Assembly: GCA_016213125.1 (NCBI GenBank)
Contig: JACRBR010000175.1
Coordinates: forward strand, 1-15,895
DNA from: Chloroflexota bacterium
GTDB taxonomy: Bacteria; Chloroflexota; Dehalococcoidia; DSTF01; JACRBR01
Reading direction: 5' to 3'
DNA: 15,895 nucleotides
The translations under genes were made by a program, and so were the position numbers. Each line of letters opens with the position of its first letter. The first letter of the stretch is position 1. The notes under the pieces are model-generated. The model made no database searches and was not told the DNA's origin. It worked only from the letters and a program-made list of their open reading frames with translations. This document shows, piece by piece, positions 8,242 to 14,984 of this stretch.

Positions 8242-9255
8242 TCAGGCACGCTCGGCGTGCACCGCCTCGCGCGAACTACCGGCGGGGCTTTCCGGCGCAG
8301 CCGCGGCACCGAAACCAAGGCGCTCGGCCACTTCGACGGCGAGCAGGCCGGTCGCGTTCACGACGATGAGCAGCAAGCCGAGCGCGAACCCGGTGGATGC
8401 GCCCTGCGCCGCCGTGCCGCCGGCGTGCTTGATGAGGGCTGAGAAGCTCGACTCCCGCACGCCCAGGCCGCCAAGCGTGATCGGCAGTAGCACGGCGACC
8501 GCAACGACCCACGTGGTGAAGGCCCAGTACCACCACGACACGTGCGCCCCGAACGCCCGGCCAGTGAGCGCTATCGAGGAGATGAACAGCGCCTGGATCA
8601 CGAGCGAGAAGACGGCCATCTGGTACACGGCCATCAGTTCGCGGCGATGGGCGAGGAGGTTGCGCAGGAAGTGATCCTCGCGCACGGCGGGAAACGGCAA
8701 GCGGGGAAGCACGAACGCGAGCACGAGCGCGGCGGATGCCCCGGCGGCGAGCGTGAGGAAACCGATCGCGGCGTTGCCGTAGTAGAAGGCCGCACCGAGC
8801 GCACCGAAGCAGGTCATCGCAGCGTAGCCGGTGGCGCGCTCGTAGAGGACGCTCATCGTGACATCGGCAGCGCGGGCGCCCGCTTCACGCTGGACGCGGT
8901 ACACGCGGTACACGTCGCCGCCGACCGCGGTGGGCAGCACCGTGCTCAGGAGATTACCGACGCAGTAGGCACGTACGACCTGTAGCAGTGGCGGATCCAC
9001 GTCGCGCGCGCGGAGCAGCAGCATCCACTTCACGACCACCAGCGCCTGCACGACGACCATCAGGCCGAGCACGGCCAGCAAGAGGAGAAGATCGGCATCG
9101 CGGAACGTGGACGAGAGCTCGCCGGGGGAGAGCTTGAAGATCAGGCCGGCAAGGATTGCCAGGCTGGCGATGATGCGGACGGCCGCGAACAACCGGCTCG
9201 AGAAGAAGCCGCGTTCGCCGGTCCTACGCTCTGCCGCGTCTGCGTCGATGTCCAA
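8242..9255 (-). CDS. Flippase-like membrane protein (lysylphosphatidylglycerol synthase TM / UPF0104 family)
   Basis: A 337-residue polytopic membrane protein with about eight hydrophobic segments (for example 26-41, 57-80, 145-160, 164-184, 211-232, 244-260 and 287-307). It carries the two signature loops of the UPF0104/AglD-like family: LPTAVGGDVYR (107-117) and LPITLGGLGVRE (257-268). The family covers the membrane half of MprF and many uncharacterised proteins proposed to move lipid-linked substrates. There is no soluble aminoacyl-transfer domain here, so it is not an MprF synthase. The only upstream start is TTG at 9255; a stop lies six codons before it. It overlaps the 3' end of rodA by 32 bases with a weak ribosome site, which suggests coupling. 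Being last in an elongation operon makes a role in envelope lipid or glycan transport plausible, but that is inference. Confidence 0.82.
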   Translation of the reverse strand: MDIDADAAERRTGERGFFSSRLFAAVRIIASLAILAGLIFKLSPGELSSTFRDADLLLLLAVLGLMVVVQALVVVKWMLLLRARDVDPPLLQVVRAYCVGNLLSTVLPTAVGGDVYRVYRVQREAGARAADVTMSVLYERATGYAAMTCFGALGAAFYYGNAAIGFLTLAAGASAALVLAFVLPRLPFPAVREDHFLRNLLAHRRELMAVYQMAVFSLVIQALFISSIALTGRAFGAHVSWWYWAFTTWVVAVAVLLPITLGGLGVRESSFSALIKHAGGTAAQGASTGFALGLLLIVVNATGLLAVEVAERLGFGAAAAPESPAGSSREAVHAERA

Positions 9256-10345
9256 GAATGCTCTGCAGTATGCCTAACGCCGCAAGGATGGTGATGAGCG
9301 AACTACCGCCCTGGCTGACCAACGGCAGCGGCACGCCCGTCACCGGCATCAGTCTAATGTTCCCGCCGATGGTCACAAACACCTGAAAGACGATGAATGC
9401 GGCGACACCCACCGCGATCAGGCGCCCGAAGGCGTCGTCGGCCCGGCCGGCGACGCGCACACAGCGGAACAGCAGGATGATAAACAGCGCGAACAAGACC
9501 ATCGCGCCCACGAACCCCAGCTCCTCCGCGCCGACGCTGAACACGTAGTCCGTGGTCTGTGTGCGCAGGTAATCGAGCTGGGTCTGCGTCCCGTGTGTGA
9601 ATCCCTTCCCCCAAAACCCTCCCGAGCCGATGCTGGTCTCGGCCTGGATGATGTTGAATCCCGCGCCGGTCGGGTCGCTTTCCGGGTCGATCCACACTTT
9701 GAAGCGCTCGAGCTGGTAGCCGTGCGCGAGCTGCCAGATCGCCAGCGGCGCCAGCGTCGCGGCAGCCACGAGCACGGCGCCGACATGCAGCGAACGGGCG
9801 CCGGCGATTACCACGATGGCGAACCACAGGACGGCGAACACCAGCGACGAACCGAGGTCAGGCTCGACGAGGACGAGGACGGCGGGGACCGCCGCAATGG
9901 CCAACGAGGTCGCGAACACGCGGGCGGACTTGATGTTGTCCTCGTTGTCGGCGAGGAACTTCGCCAGCAGAATGACGGTTGTTACCTTGGCGATCTCCGC
10001 CGGCTGGATTTGCGTGCCCGCGACGGTGATCCACCGGCTCGAGCCGTACTCGCTCTCACCGGCGACGAGCACGTAGATGAGCATGGCCAGCGACAGCACG
10101 TACATCGAGAGGCTGAGTGGTGCGAGGACGCGATAGTCGAACCGTGACGCAACCAGCATGATCAGGACGCCGATAACGCCGAAGGCGATCTGGCGGGACA
10201 CCGGGTGTGAGAGGGCCTGCGATGGCGAGCCGTAGTTCGCCAGGCTACCGCTGTAGATGAGGGCCGCACCGTACGCCACAAGACCGAGCGCGGTCAGCAG
10301 GATTAGCGGGTCGAACTCGCGCGTGGGGAGCTTTCGGAGGTTCAA
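9224..10345 (-). CDS. rodA: RodA, SEDS-family peptidoglycan glycosyltransferase
   Basis: A 373-residue SEDS membrane protein with about ten hydrophobic segments. RodA polymerises lipid II glycan strands during side-wall elongation and works as a pair with a class B PBP, here the upstream mrdA product. SEDS hallmarks are SSRWI and QIQPAEIAK (102-120), EPDLGSSLVF (161-170), GGFWGKGF (242-249), TTDYVFSVGAEELG (264-277), whose Asp266 lies where the essential SEDS aspartate is expected, and GVPLPLVSQGGSS (337-349). The size and the partner favour RodA over FtsW. The start is TTG, whose first three bases of TTGA are shared with the mrdA stop (10342-10345). It is preceded at 7-base spacing by AGGGG, so translation is tightly coupled to PBP2. 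Confidence 0.93.
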   Translation of the reverse strand: MNLRKLPTREFDPLILLTALGLVAYGAALIYSGSLANYGSPSQALSHPVSRQIAFGVIGVLIMLVASRFDYRVLAPLSLSMYVLSLAMLIYVLVAGESEYGSSRWITVAGTQIQPAEIAKVTTVILLAKFLADNEDNIKSARVFATSLAIAAVPAVLVLVEPDLGSSLVFAVLWFAIVVIAGARSLHVGAVLVAAATLAPLAIWQLAHGYQLERFKVWIDPESDPTGAGFNIIQAETSIGSGGFWGKGFTHGTQTQLDYLRTQTTDYVFSVGAEELGFVGAMVLFALFIILLFRCVRVAGRADDAFGRLIAVGVAAFIVFQVFVTIGGNIRLMPVTGVPLPLVSQGGSSLITILAALGILQSILGHRRRRGRA

Positions 10346-12282
10346 GGCGTCACCCCTGAGGGGGTCGCCGAGGCGCCATCGGCGCGCTGTTGCTGGCGCG
10401 TCAGGTAGTACTCGAGGATCTTCGACGCGAGCGGGGCGGCGTGCGTCGCGCCCACGCCGCGCTCGAGGAATACCGTGATCGCGATCTGCGGGTTATCGGC
10501 CGGAGCGAAGCCGCTGAACCAGCCGTGGGTCTCGTAGCTTCCATCGGCGAAGCGCTGCCCGAATTCGGCGGTACCCGTCTTGCCCGCGATGGAGATCAGG
10601 CTGGACTGTGCGGGGTTCGCGCTCCCCCACTGCACGGCCTGGCGCATCGCTTCCCGCACGATCGCCAGGTTGGTGTCGCTGATGCCGACGGAGCCCTCGA
10701 TCTTCGGCTCGTTCGGAACGATGACATGCCCCTGGGAATCACGCACCTCGCGCACGACGCGGGGGGTCAGCAGCGTTCCGCCATTCGCGACAGCGGTCAC
10801 CACGCGGGCCATCTGGAGCGGCGTTACCGCCAGAAACCCCTGGCCGATGCCCATGTTGTACGTGTCGCCCAGCACCCAGATATCGCCGGGGAACGTCTCT
10901 TCCTTCCATGCCGGATCGGGCACGACGCCGTCGGCCTCACCGGCGATATCGATGCCGGTCTTGCGGCCCAGGCCGAACTGACGGGCGTAACGCGCGAGCC
11001 GTTCAACGCCGAGACCGTCGAAATTCTCGCCGTACTCGTGGTAACCGCCGGAGAGGTAGTAGAAGTACACGTCGGACGACATGGCGACACCGCCGTAGAA
11101 GTCCAGCGTGCCCAGGACGCGCCAGTCGCGGAAGGTGTAGATGACGGAGGGGTCGTACTGATTCGGCACATTGATGAAGCCGTTGCTCGTGATGGTCGTC
11201 GATGGGTTTGCGACACCCTCCTCAAGCGCCGCGGAACCCGTGATCTGCTTGAAGATCGAGCCGGGTGCGTACTGCTCGGCCAGCGCATGGTTCACCAGCG
11301 GCTTCCTGGGGTCGTTCAGGTACTGTTCGAGGCGCACCTCGTCGGTCTTGCCCGAGAAGATGTTGTCGTCGTACTGCGGCAGCGACACGAGGGAGAGCAC
11401 CTCCCCTGTGTGAACGTCCATGACGACGACGGCCGCCTGGTTGTCGCCCGCGGCAGCCTTCGTCAGCTCCGTGACCTTCTTCTGGAGATCAAGATCGACG
11501 GAGAGCACCAGGTCGTAGCCCGGCCGCGACGGCGTCTCGCCCAGCGTCCGCAACTCGCGGCCGATTGCGTCCTTCTCGATCTCCTTCTGGCCGGTGGCGC
11601 CGCGCAGGTACTCTTCGTACGCCGCCTCCACTCCCGCCTTCCCGAGATAGTCGCTGTTGATGTAGCCGCTGTTCTTTAGCTCCGCGTATTCCTCGCTGTC
11701 GATGCGGCCCGTGTAGCCGAGAATGTGGGCCAGTTCTTCTCCGGCCGGGTAGCGGCGGACCGACTGCACGAGGACCTGGACACCGGGAAGCTCGCCCAGT
11801 TGTTCGCGCATGTAGAACGCCGTATCACGGTCGAGCCCGTCCTTGATGATGAGCGGCGTGAACGGGTCGTTCGAAGCGCGCGCGGCGTCGATCTTCAGCG
11901 ACGTCTCCAACGCGGGCACGCCGAGCATGCGCTCAAGGGCACCGACGATCTCGAGCTGGCGCTCCTTCGGAACGTCGGCGGCGACGATCGCCGCCGAGAA
12001 ACCGGGCACGTTCTCCACAACGGGAATGCCGTTGCGGTCGTAGATGAGGCCGCGCGACGGGATAACGGGCTCGATACGAAGCTGGTTGAACTGGGCGCGC
12101 TGCTGATACTGGTCGCCACGGACAAGCTGGAGGCGAGCAAGCTGGCCCGTAAGAACCGCGAACGCCACGAGGATCCCGATGCGAAGCAGCCACAGCTTGA
12201 GCTGCAGCTCGCGCTTCGCGTCGGCCACCTCCTGCGGCTCCGACCGCCAGCGCTTTCGCCTGTTGCCTGCGAGGACTCCCAT
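10342..12282 (-). CDS. mrdA: Penicillin-binding protein 2 (elongation transpeptidase)
   Basis: The 646-residue class B penicillin-binding protein cross-links peptidoglycan in the elongasome. It has a short basic cytoplasmic tail, one membrane anchor at about 29-47 (LWLLRIGILVAFAVLTG), a PBP dimer/pedestal domain starting with SRGLIYDRNG near 76-85, and the transpeptidase domain. The active-site motifs are SIFK with the acylated Ser342 and Lys345, SSD at 402-404, and KTGT at 568-571. I start it at ATG 12282, preceded by GGAAGTGAG; the frame stays open to a GTG at 12354, but that would overlap mreD and add 24 unlikely residues. It follows mreD by 52 bases and overlaps rodA by 4, the usual pairing of PBP2 with RodA. 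Confidence 0.95.
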   Translation of the reverse strand: MGVLAGNRRKRWRSEPQEVADAKRELQLKLWLLRIGILVAFAVLTGQLARLQLVRGDQYQQRAQFNQLRIEPVIPSRGLIYDRNGIPVVENVPGFSAAIVAADVPKERQLEIVGALERMLGVPALETSLKIDAARASNDPFTPLIIKDGLDRDTAFYMREQLGELPGVQVLVQSVRRYPAGEELAHILGYTGRIDSEEYAELKNSGYINSDYLGKAGVEAAYEEYLRGATGQKEIEKDAIGRELRTLGETPSRPGYDLVLSVDLDLQKKVTELTKAAAGDNQAAVVVMDVHTGEVLSLVSLPQYDDNIFSGKTDEVRLEQYLNDPRKPLVNHALAEQYAPGSIFKQITGSAALEEGVANPSTTITSNGFINVPNQYDPSVIYTFRDWRVLGTLDFYGGVAMSSDVYFYYLSGGYHEYGENFDGLGVERLARYARQFGLGRKTGIDIAGEADGVVPDPAWKEETFPGDIWVLGDTYNMGIGQGFLAVTPLQMARVVTAVANGGTLLTPRVVREVRDSQGHVIVPNEPKIEGSVGISDTNLAIVREAMRQAVQWGSANPAQSSLISIAGKTGTAEFGQRFADGSYETHGWFSGFAPADNPQIAITVFLERGVGATHAAPLASKILEYYLTRQQQRADGASATPSGVTP

Positions 12283-12334
12283 GTTCTCACTTCCGCACCC
12301 GTTCAGGGTGCGTCTGGCATGCGATGAAACGAGG

Positions 12335-12844
12335 CTAGAACGAAAGTTGCCCACGGCGCTGCGCGGGTCTGGCGAAGCGCATCACGAAGTAGACCGCCGG
12401 AGCGAGCGCAACGTTGACGATGGCCGCGGGCACGACCGCCGCGCGCAAGCCCGTGCCGATCTCCGGCACGCCTCGTACGCCCCCGGTCGCCATGATGCTC
12501 CCCAGCATCACCGTCTCGTACATGAGTGACGCGCCAAAAACCAGCAGCACGACCAGGATCAGGTCGCTGTGCACGACGTGCAGCTCGCGCAGGACACCGA
12601 AACCGGCGATCGGCAACAGCGCCAGTAAAATCACGCCCGGCGGCTGCAGCCCTACGAGCCCAAACGTCACCCCCGCGACGAACAGCATCGGCAGCACATC
12701 GTCGAGGCCCCGCACGACCAGCCATGCGACGAGAAACACCAGCAGCAGGTTCGGTGAGACACCCAGGATCTTGAACTGCTCGACCGACGACGCCTGCACG
12801 ATCGCCAGGAAGAATGCGATCGCCGCGCCCGTCCAGTACCTCAT
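12335..12844 (-). CDS. mreD: Rod shape-determining protein MreD
   Basis: A small 169-residue, very hydrophobic protein with about five membrane segments, starting MRYWTGAAIAFFLAIVQ and ending in the short basic tail RFARPAQRRGQLSF. MreD is an inner-membrane part of the elongasome that works with MreC and the RodA-PBP2 pair. Sequence motifs are weak in this family, so the call rests on size, membrane pattern and position between mreC and mrdA. The ATG start shares ATGA with the mreC stop (12841-12844), implying translational coupling. Confidence 0.88.
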   Translation of the reverse strand: MRYWTGAAIAFFLAIVQASSVEQFKILGVSPNLLLVFLVAWLVVRGLDDVLPMLFVAGVTFGLVGLQPPGVILLALLPIAGFGVLRELHVVHSDLILVVLLVFGASLMYETVMLGSIMATGGVRGVPEIGTGLRAAVVPAAIVNVALAPAVYFVMRFARPAQRRGQLSF

Positions 12845-13668
12845 TCGGGTTTCTCCAGCGTCCGCGGCTCGAAGCTGGTGAGCACGAGTACGCGCTCGAG
12901 CTTCGAGAGGCTCGCGAGGTGATCAACGTGCACCTTCTGGAAGAGATCCTGGTCCGTCTTCTGGACGTCGGCGATGCGACCGATCACGATGCCGGACGGG
13001 TAGCGCCCACCCACACCCGATGTGGTCACGAAGTCGCCCACTTTCACAGCCGCGCCCTGCCCCACGAAGTCCATGACGAGCGAGCCGTCGTAGTTTCCGC
13101 TCACCACGCCGTCCGATCTCGACTCCTGCACGATCGCACTGACCGCGCTCTTCGGATCCGTGATGAGCGTGATCCAGGAGTAGTCGTCGAAGGTCTTCGT
13201 CACGGTGCCGACGAGGCTGCGGCCCTCGGACACGACGATCATGCCCTCGCGCACGCCATCGCCGCTCCCGGAGTCGATGGCGATGATCGCGCGGGCGTTG
13301 CTGGAATCGCGTGAGACGACGTTCGAGGCAAGAAACACGTCGTCAGGAAACTGCTGCTTCACGGCGTTGAGATCTTCCGCGGATTGCTGCTGGATCGCCT
13401 CTTCGCGGGCGCGCGCCAGCTCGTTCGTCAGCCGCTCGTTCTCTTCGCGAAGACGGCGATTCTCGTCGGACAGGGCGCCTGCGTCGGTGATGTTGTTGAC
13501 CCAGTCCGCGACCGGCCGCGTGAGGCTACTCAGGCCGGTCTGCATCGGGGAGGTGACGTTAAGCGTGACATTCTCGACGGGGTCGAGGACGGTGAGGCGA
13601 TTGGCCGCCATAAGCACAAAGGCAGCAATCGCGATGAAGCTGGTCCACGCCAGCGTTCGCGCGGTCAT
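12841..13668 (-). CDS. mreC: Rod shape-determining protein MreC
   Basis: A 275-residue bitopic protein with an N-terminal membrane helix (about 7-22), a charged coiled coil (about 66-98, LSDENRRLREENERLTNELA) and the MreC beta-barrel region. Family motifs are IDSGSGDGVREGMIVV (131-146), LITDPKSAVSAIV (168-180) and TSGVGGRYPSGIVIGRI (216-232). MreC is the periplasmic or external scaffold that activates PBP2 and RodA. The ATG is preceded by AGGAG at 9-base spacing. It is the first gene of the mreCD-mrdA-rodA operon. The usual partner mreB is not upstream; the next gene on that strand is moaB, so mreB must lie elsewhere or be absent. Confidence 0.93.
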   Translation of the reverse strand: MTARTLAWTSFIAIAAFVLMAANRLTVLDPVENVTLNVTSPMQTGLSSLTRPVADWVNNITDAGALSDENRRLREENERLTNELARAREEAIQQQSAEDLNAVKQQFPDDVFLASNVVSRDSSNARAIIAIDSGSGDGVREGMIVVSEGRSLVGTVTKTFDDYSWITLITDPKSAVSAIVQESRSDGVVSGNYDGSLVMDFVGQGAAVKVGDFVTTSGVGGRYPSGIVIGRIADVQKTDQDLFQKVHVDHLASLSKLERVLVLTSFEPRTLEKPE

Positions 13669-13830
13669 ACGCAGCGTCTCCTGCCGCTAGGCGGCGGCCG
13701 CAAGCGGTCATGGGCATGCGGACCATTGCCCCGCCAGTCCGCATCGCACATGAGGAGGGAGTGAATCCGGGAGAGTATAGCCCACGCGCGAACGGGGATC
13801 GAACACGGCGGTGTTGCGGAGGCGTGATCG
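13669..13830 (-). promoter_or_regulatory. Long mreC leader with two hairpins
   Basis: From the predicted start of transcription near 13824 the mreC message would have a leader of about 155 bases. It contains an 8-bp perfect stem (13716-13723 with 13737-13744, 13-base loop) and a 5-bp GC stem (13683-13687 with 13691-13695) that ends directly against the AGGAG ribosome site at 13678-13682. A weaker TATACT at 13774-13779 has no good -35. A control function is possible but unproven. Confidence 0.3.
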
Positions 13831-13859
13831 ATTGTAGGACCGGCACCTCGTTATGTCAA
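13831..13859 (-). promoter_or_regulatory. Sigma70-type promoter of the mreC operon
   Basis: On the minus strand TTGACA (13859-13854) is followed after 17 bases by TACAAT (13836-13831): a perfect -35 and a 5-of-6 -10 at ideal spacing. The -35 box overlaps the TGA stop of moaB (13858-13856). It can therefore drive the elongation operon independently of moaB. Confidence 0.8.
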
Positions 13860-14350
13860 CTCTGAGCCCGATGCTCGGTCTGACCGCGCAACAGTTCGAC
13901 GGCGTGCGGCAGAACGCCCAGCACGGCGGCCAGGCTCTCCCGTACCGCCTTCTCGCTGCCCGGGAGGTTCACGATAAGGGTCGATCCCCGAACGACGGCG
14001 ACACCCCGGCTCAGCATGGCGTGTTGCGTGTTGCGGAGTCCCACCGCGCGCATGGCCTCAGCGATGCCGGGCACGACGCGCTCGGTCACATCGAGCGTGG
14101 CTTCCGGTGTGACATCACGCGCGGAGAGCCCGGTGCCGCCTGTTGTGAGGATGAGGTCGATGTCGCCGGCGTCGCACCATTCGGCGAGCCTCGCGGCGAT
14201 CACCTGGCGTTCATCGGGAACGATGGCGTAGTTGGCAACCTCCCCACGAATCCCCACAACGAGCTCGCGAATGGCGCCGCCGCTCGTGTCGTCGCGCTCG
14301 CCGCGGCTACCGGCATCGCTGATCGTCAGGATTCCGACTCGAATCGCCAT
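13856..14350 (-). CDS. moaB: MoaB/MogA-family molybdenum cofactor protein
   Basis: A 164-residue soluble protein of the MoaB/MogA family, which adenylylates molybdopterin before molybdenum insertion. Family motifs run in order: RVGILTISDAGSRGERDDTSG (4-24), the phosphate-binding ILTTGGTGLSARDVTPEAT (67-85) and STLIVNLPGSEKAVRE (123-138). It is a single-domain form, not fused to a MoaA- or MoeA-like domain. I prefer ATG 14350, which gives the normal family N-terminus. A GTG at 14374 would add eight residues, and neither start has a clear ribosome site, so a leaderless or coupled start is possible. No other cofactor gene is in view. It lies between the elongation operon and mraZ, on the same strand as mreC. 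Confidence 0.9.
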   Translation of the reverse strand: MAIRVGILTISDAGSRGERDDTSGGAIRELVVGIRGEVANYAIVPDERQVIAARLAEWCDAGDIDLILTTGGTGLSARDVTPEATLDVTERVVPGIAEAMRAVGLRNTQHAMLSRGVAVVRGSTLIVNLPGSEKAVRESLAAVLGVLPHAVELLRGQTEHRAQS

Positions 14351-14446
14351 GGGCAGCAGCGTAGCAGGAGGCACGAGCGTACGGCACGCGATGGCGCTCG
14401 ATGTCGTGACGTGGGAAGAAATGGCGAAAACAATTGTCTAAGCCCG
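14351..14446. other. Upstream part of the moaB/mraZ divergent gap
   Basis: This part of the intergenic region must hold the moaB promoter, but I find no convincing -35/-10 pair on the minus strand. A short AT-richer patch with CAATTG lies around 14426-14438. No coding signal was seen. Confidence 0.3.
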
Positions 14447-14474
14447 TTGACATGTTCGAATCTGGTGGTAGGAT
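14447..14474 (+). promoter_or_regulatory. Sigma70-type promoter of mraZ
   Basis: TTGACA (14447-14452), a 16-base spacer, then TAGGAT (14469-14474), which matches the -10 at four of six positions and is helped by an extended TGn at 14466-14468. Transcription would start near 14481, giving a leader of about 60 bases that holds the repeat array described next. Confidence 0.7.
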
Positions 14475-14510
14475 ATGGTGGTCTGTGGGAGACCTTGGCT
14501 CAGGATGGAG
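14466..14510 (+). promoter_or_regulatory. MraZ operator: five TGG boxes at 10-bp spacing
   Basis: TGGTA (14466), TGGTG (14476), TGGGA (14486), TGGCT (14496) and TGGAG (14506) begin exactly 10 bases apart. MraZ of E. coli binds repeats of TGGGN separated by 5-bp spacers upstream of its own gene, the same 10-bp phase. The first box overlaps the -10, so binding should block transcription of mraZ and the dcw cluster. Only the third box is a perfect TGGG, so the others are relaxed versions. Identification of the site is inference from position and phase. Confidence 0.65.
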
Positions 14511-14541
14511 CCTGTGAGCATCTGGCAGGACCCGGATTCCT

Positions 14542-14982
14542 TTGCATTTCGTAGGCACGTTCGACTATTCGATGGACGAACGCGGGAGAGTACCCCTCCC
14601 CCCGATCTATCGGGACGCCTTCCGCGAAGGAGTAGTGCTCAGCCAGGGTCACCCGGACCCCTGCTTGCGGGTGTTCACGCGGGGCGCCTTCGAAGCGCAG
14701 GCGTCCGAGTTCACGGCGGATTCGGCGATGCTGCAGCGGGGCAGGGACTTGCGGCGGGCGTTTTTCGCCACAGCCAGGCACGTCGAGCTGGACAAGCAGA
14801 ATCGCATTCTGATCCCAGGGCCGCTACGCCAATCCGCGGGACTCGACCGGGAAGTGCTGGTAATCGGGACGGGCGAATGCCTCGAAATCTGGGACCCGAA
14901 GCGCTGGGAGGCCGAATCCGATCGACTTATGTCGACATTAGGGGCCACGATGGAATCCGCAGTCGAACGACGGAACGTTTAG
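14542..14982 (+). CDS. mraZ: Transcriptional regulator MraZ
   Basis: A 146-residue protein with two tandem SpoVT/AbrB-like DNA-binding repeats. The first, at about 1-47, carries SMDERGRVPLP (10-20); the second, at about 76-122, carries ELDKQNRILIP (82-92), with Asn in place of the usual Gly. MraZ forms a ring and represses or tunes the division and cell wall cluster that it heads. The start is TTG 14542, giving the typical N-terminus MHFVGTFDYSMD, with GGCAGGA about 11 bases upstream. It is the first gene of the dcw cluster and is followed by rsmH after two bases. The repeats at 14466-14510 are its likely target. Confidence 0.95.
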   Translation: MHFVGTFDYSMDERGRVPLPPIYRDAFREGVVLSQGHPDPCLRVFTRGAFEAQASEFTADSAMLQRGRDLRRAFFATARHVELDKQNRILIPGPLRQSAGLDREVLVIGTGECLEIWDPKRWEAESDRLMSTLGATMESAVERRNV

Positions 14983-14984
14983 TT

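Noticed and set aside
10390..11679. A 429-codon open frame on the plus strand opposite mrdA
   Set aside because: It mirrors the codon bias of PBP2, which has all its catalytic motifs on the other strand.
12283..12354. GTG start 24 codons upstream for mrdA
   Set aside because: It would overlap the mreD end and add residues unlike a PBP2 tail. ATG 12282 has a better ribosome site.
13774..13779. TATACT on the minus strand as a second mreC promoter
   Set aside because: The -35 position matches the consensus at only about three of six bases. The TTGACA/TACAAT pair upstream is far better.
13790..13815. T-arm-like GTTCGATCCCC on the minus strand, suggesting a tRNA
   Set aside because: No matching acceptor, D or anticodon arms can be formed around it.
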